Under the pieces are notes generated by a model, which made no database searches, had not been told where the DNA came from, and saw nothing but the letters and a program-made list of their open reading frames with translations. Below, piece by piece: positions 62,121 through 64,000 of a DNA stretch of 64,000 bases (positions within the stretch are counted from its first letter, which is position 1; each line of letters begins with the position of its first letter). Made by a program: the position numbers and the translations under genes. The stretch is from Thiofaba sp039822285 (GTDB lineage Bacteria > Pseudomonadota > Gammaproteobacteria > Halothiobacillales > Halothiobacillaceae): the NCBI RefSeq assembly GCF_039822285.1, contig NZ_JBAJEY010000002.1, positions 248,001-312,000 on the forward strand, written 5' to 3'.

Positions 62121-62591
62121 GTGAACATTACGGTCACCCTGATTGCCCAGATGATCGCCTTTGTGGCGATGATCTGGCTGGTGAACAAATTCCTGTGGGC
62201 CCCGCTGTCCACCATGATGGAGGCACGTCGTCAGCGCATCGCCGACGGCCTGTCCGCCTCCGAGCGTGGCAAGCACGAGCTCAAGCTCGCTGAGGAGCGT
62301 GCGGTGCAGATCATCAAGGAAGCCAAAGAGAAGGCGACCGAGATGCTGGCCCAGGCCAATGCCCGCAGCAACGAGATCATTGACGAAGCCCGCAACAACG
62401 CCAAGGCCGAGGCCGACCGCATCCTCTCCGGTGCACAGGCCGAGATCGACCGCGAAGTCGAGCGCGCCAAGCAGGAGCTCGGCAAGCAGGTCGCCGTGCT
62501 TGCGGTCGCTGGCGCTGAGCGCATCCTGAAGCGCGAAGTGGACGCCAAGGCACACGAAGCGTCGCTCGCCGACCTCGTGGCCCGCGTCTAA
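62121..62591 (+). CDS. atpF: ATP synthase F0 subunit b
   Basis: A 156-residue stator subunit with an N-terminal membrane helix (LIAQMIAFVAMIWLVNKFLW) and a long charged helix (ANARSNEIIDEARNNAKAEA). Length equals E. coli subunit b. The GTG at 62121 has a GAGGT site upstream. Confidence 0.95.
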   Translation: MNITVTLIAQMIAFVAMIWLVNKFLWAPLSTMMEARRQRIADGLSASERGKHELKLAEERAVQIIKEAKEKATEMLAQANARSNEIIDEARNNAKAEADRILSGAQAEIDREVERAKQELGKQVAVLAVAGAERILKREVDAKAHEASLADLVARV

Positions 62592-62600
62592 GGGGGCACT

Positions 62601-63137
62601 ATGTCCGAGATCGCAAAAGCCGCCCGCGCCTATGCCCGCGCTGCCTTCGAGGTGGCCCAGGCCAAGGGTCAGCAGGCCAAGTGGTCCGAGATGCTGGCCT
62701 TCCTGGCGGCGGTCGCCAACGATGCCGACATGGGGCGCCTGATCGCCTCGCCGGCCATCGGTCGCGACAAGCTGGTGGAACTCATGCTCAACGTCGCGCA
62801 GGGTCGCCTGACGCCCGAGGCCGAAAACCTCGTGCGTCTGCTGGGCGAGAATGCGCGTCTTGCCCTTCTGCCGCTGATCGCGGTGGAGTTCGAGGAACTC
62901 CGTCGCGCCGAAGAGGGCCGGATGGACGTGCGTGTGGTGTCCGCCAAGCCGCTCGGCAGCGATGAGCAGGCCAAGCTCGTCGAGGCCCTCGGCAAGCGTC
63001 TGGGCAAGGTCATCACCCTGGCCAATGAGGTTGACGAATCCCTGATCGGCGGCGCCATCGTGTACGCGGGGGATCTGGTCATCGACGGTTCAATGCGGGG
63101 TCGCCTGCAGGGCCTGGCAAACGCTGTGGTCCGCTAA
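62601..63137 (+). CDS. atpH: ATP synthase F1 subunit delta
   Basis: A 178-residue stator cap (OSCP homologue). N-terminal helical bundle (KAARAYARAAFEVAQAKGQQ) and the C-terminal segment (DESLIGGAIVYAGDLVIDGS, then MRGRLQGLANAV), both typical. AGGGGG precedes the ATG by 7 bases. Confidence 0.95.
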   Translation: MSEIAKAARAYARAAFEVAQAKGQQAKWSEMLAFLAAVANDADMGRLIASPAIGRDKLVELMLNVAQGRLTPEAENLVRLLGENARLALLPLIAVEFEELRRAEEGRMDVRVVSAKPLGSDEQAKLVEALGKRLGKVITLANEVDESLIGGAIVYAGDLVIDGSMRGRLQGLANAVVR

Positions 63138-63149
63138 GGAGTTATTTTC

Positions 63150-64000
63150 ATGATTAATCCTTCTGAAATCAGTTCCCTGATCAAACAGCGGATTGAGAGT
63201 TTCGAAGTCGGTGCGGATGCCCGTACCGTTGGCACCATCGTCAGCGTCAGCGACGGTATCGTGCGCATCCACGGTCTGACCGACGTCATGCTCGGTGAGA
63301 TGATCGAGTTCCCGGGCAACACCTTCGGTGTGGCGATGAACCTCGAGAGCGACAGCGTCGGTGCGATCGTTCTGGGTCAGTATGGCCACCTGAAGGAAGG
63401 CGACCAGGTCAAGTGCACCGGCCGTATCCTGGAAGTGCCCATCGGCAAGGAGCTGCTCGGCCGCGTGGTCGACACCCTGGGCCGTCCGGTGGATGGCAAG
63501 GGTGAGATCGGCGCCAAGCTGACCGCTCCGATCGAGGTCATCGCCCCGGGCGTGATCGATCGCAAGTCCGTCGACCAGCCGCTCTTGACCGGTATCAAGG
63601 CGCTGGACGCCATGGTGCCCATCGGTCGTGGCCAGCGTGAGCTGATCATCGGTGACCGTCAGACCGGTAAGACCGCGGTCGCCATCGACACCATCATCAA
63701 CCAGAAAGGCAAGGGCGTTTACTGCGTCTATGTGGCGATCGGCCAGAAGGCCTCGACCATCGCCAACATCGTACGCAAGCTGGAAGAGCACGGCGCGATG
63801 GAGTACACCATCGTCGTGGCCGCCGGCGCCTCCGACCCGGCCTCCATGCAGTACCTGGCTGCCTACGCCGGTTGCACTATGGGTGAGTACTTCCGCGACC
63901 GCGGTATGGACGCGCTCATCGTGTACGATGACCTGACCAAGCAGGCCTGGGCCTACCGTCAGATCTCCCTGCTGCTGCGCCGTCCGCCGGGCCGTGAAGC
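63150..64000 (+). CDS. atpA: ATP synthase F1 subunit alpha, 5' part
   Basis: The first 283 codons of atpA; the gene runs off the window end. AAGGAG precedes the ATG at 63150. The N-terminal crown (MINPSEISSLIKQRIESFEV, VSVSDGIVRIHGL) and the P-loop GDRQTGKT (residues 168-175) are clear, as is YVAIGQKASTIANIVRKLEE. The alpha subunit carries the non-catalytic nucleotide sites of F1. Confidence 0.97.
   Translation, partial: MINPSEISSLIKQRIESFEVGADARTVGTIVSVSDGIVRIHGLTDVMLGEMIEFPGNTFGVAMNLESDSVGAIVLGQYGHLKEGDQVKCTGRILEVPIGKELLGRVVDTLGRPVDGKGEIGAKLTAPIEVIAPGVIDRKSVDQPLLTGIKALDAMVPIGRGQRELIIGDRQTGKTAVAIDTIINQKGKGVYCVYVAIGQKASTIANIVRKLEEHGAMEYTIVVAAGASDPASMQYLAAYAGCTMGEYFRDRGMDALIVYDDLTKQAWAYRQISLLLRRPPGRE

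Overview
The window is GC-rich DNA of a proteobacterium, most likely a gammaproteobacterium. Pointers are an RlmC (not RlmCD) methyltransferase, a YbiT-type ABC-F protein, an atpI-B-E-F-H-A operon, a his operon linked to tatABC, and a TGTAGGAG-type interspersed palindrome. A betaproteobacterium cannot be excluded from sequence alone. No rRNA genes, CRISPR arrays or intact IS elements were seen; there are two complete tRNAs (Arg-CCG and Phe-GAA).

Layout. 1-12.3 kb: end of a PsiE-like membrane protein, a DUF523/DUF1722 protein, a tight four-gene sensory operon (TonB-dependent receptor, periplasmic ABC-binding-like protein, hybrid histidine kinase, NarL-type regulator), rlmC, selO, an array of five hairpins, and ybiT. 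12.3-17.4 kb: lipoproteins and an unrecognised envelope operon of three genes, then two short frames that may be gene remains next to tRNA-Arg. 17.7-28.0 kb: a membrane-anchored dihaem cytochrome c, gpmI, and a leftward run hisB-hisH-hisA-(unknown)-hisF-hisI-hisE-tatA-tatB-tatC-DUF255 protein.

28.17-36.77 kb: an 8.6-kb integrative element in tRNA-Phe, bounded by a 50-bp direct repeat of the tRNA 3' end. It carries a tyrosine integrase, HigB/HigA and further XRE regulators, an AlpA-like protein, a RepA-like ATPase and small unknown genes. Matching GGGTAGCGC repeats inside both ends look like integrase arm sites. No phage structural genes are visible.

36.8-42.4 kb: a PepSY protein, a DUF1345 membrane protein, an OmpR-type two-component pair, and a NarX-like kinase/NarL-like regulator pair. 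42.5-56.4 kb: one long chemotaxis cluster: MCP, cheY, STAS, cheA, MCP, cheW, cheW, a soluble MCP-hairpin-like protein, an oxygen-binding diiron protein (ODP)-like metalloprotein, cheR, MCP, cheD, cheB and a receiver-GGDEF-EAL protein. The hairpin protein plus ODP pair is the most interesting system here: it looks like a soluble oxygen/iron input to CheA added to a normal transmembrane-receptor array. The two large MCP genes share a gap-free block of about 990 bp, a sign of recent duplication or gene conversion. 56.4-60.3 kb: an FtsX-type ABC exporter pair facing a tesA-like esterase. 60.3-64.0 kb: the ATP synthase operon, cut inside atpA by the window end.
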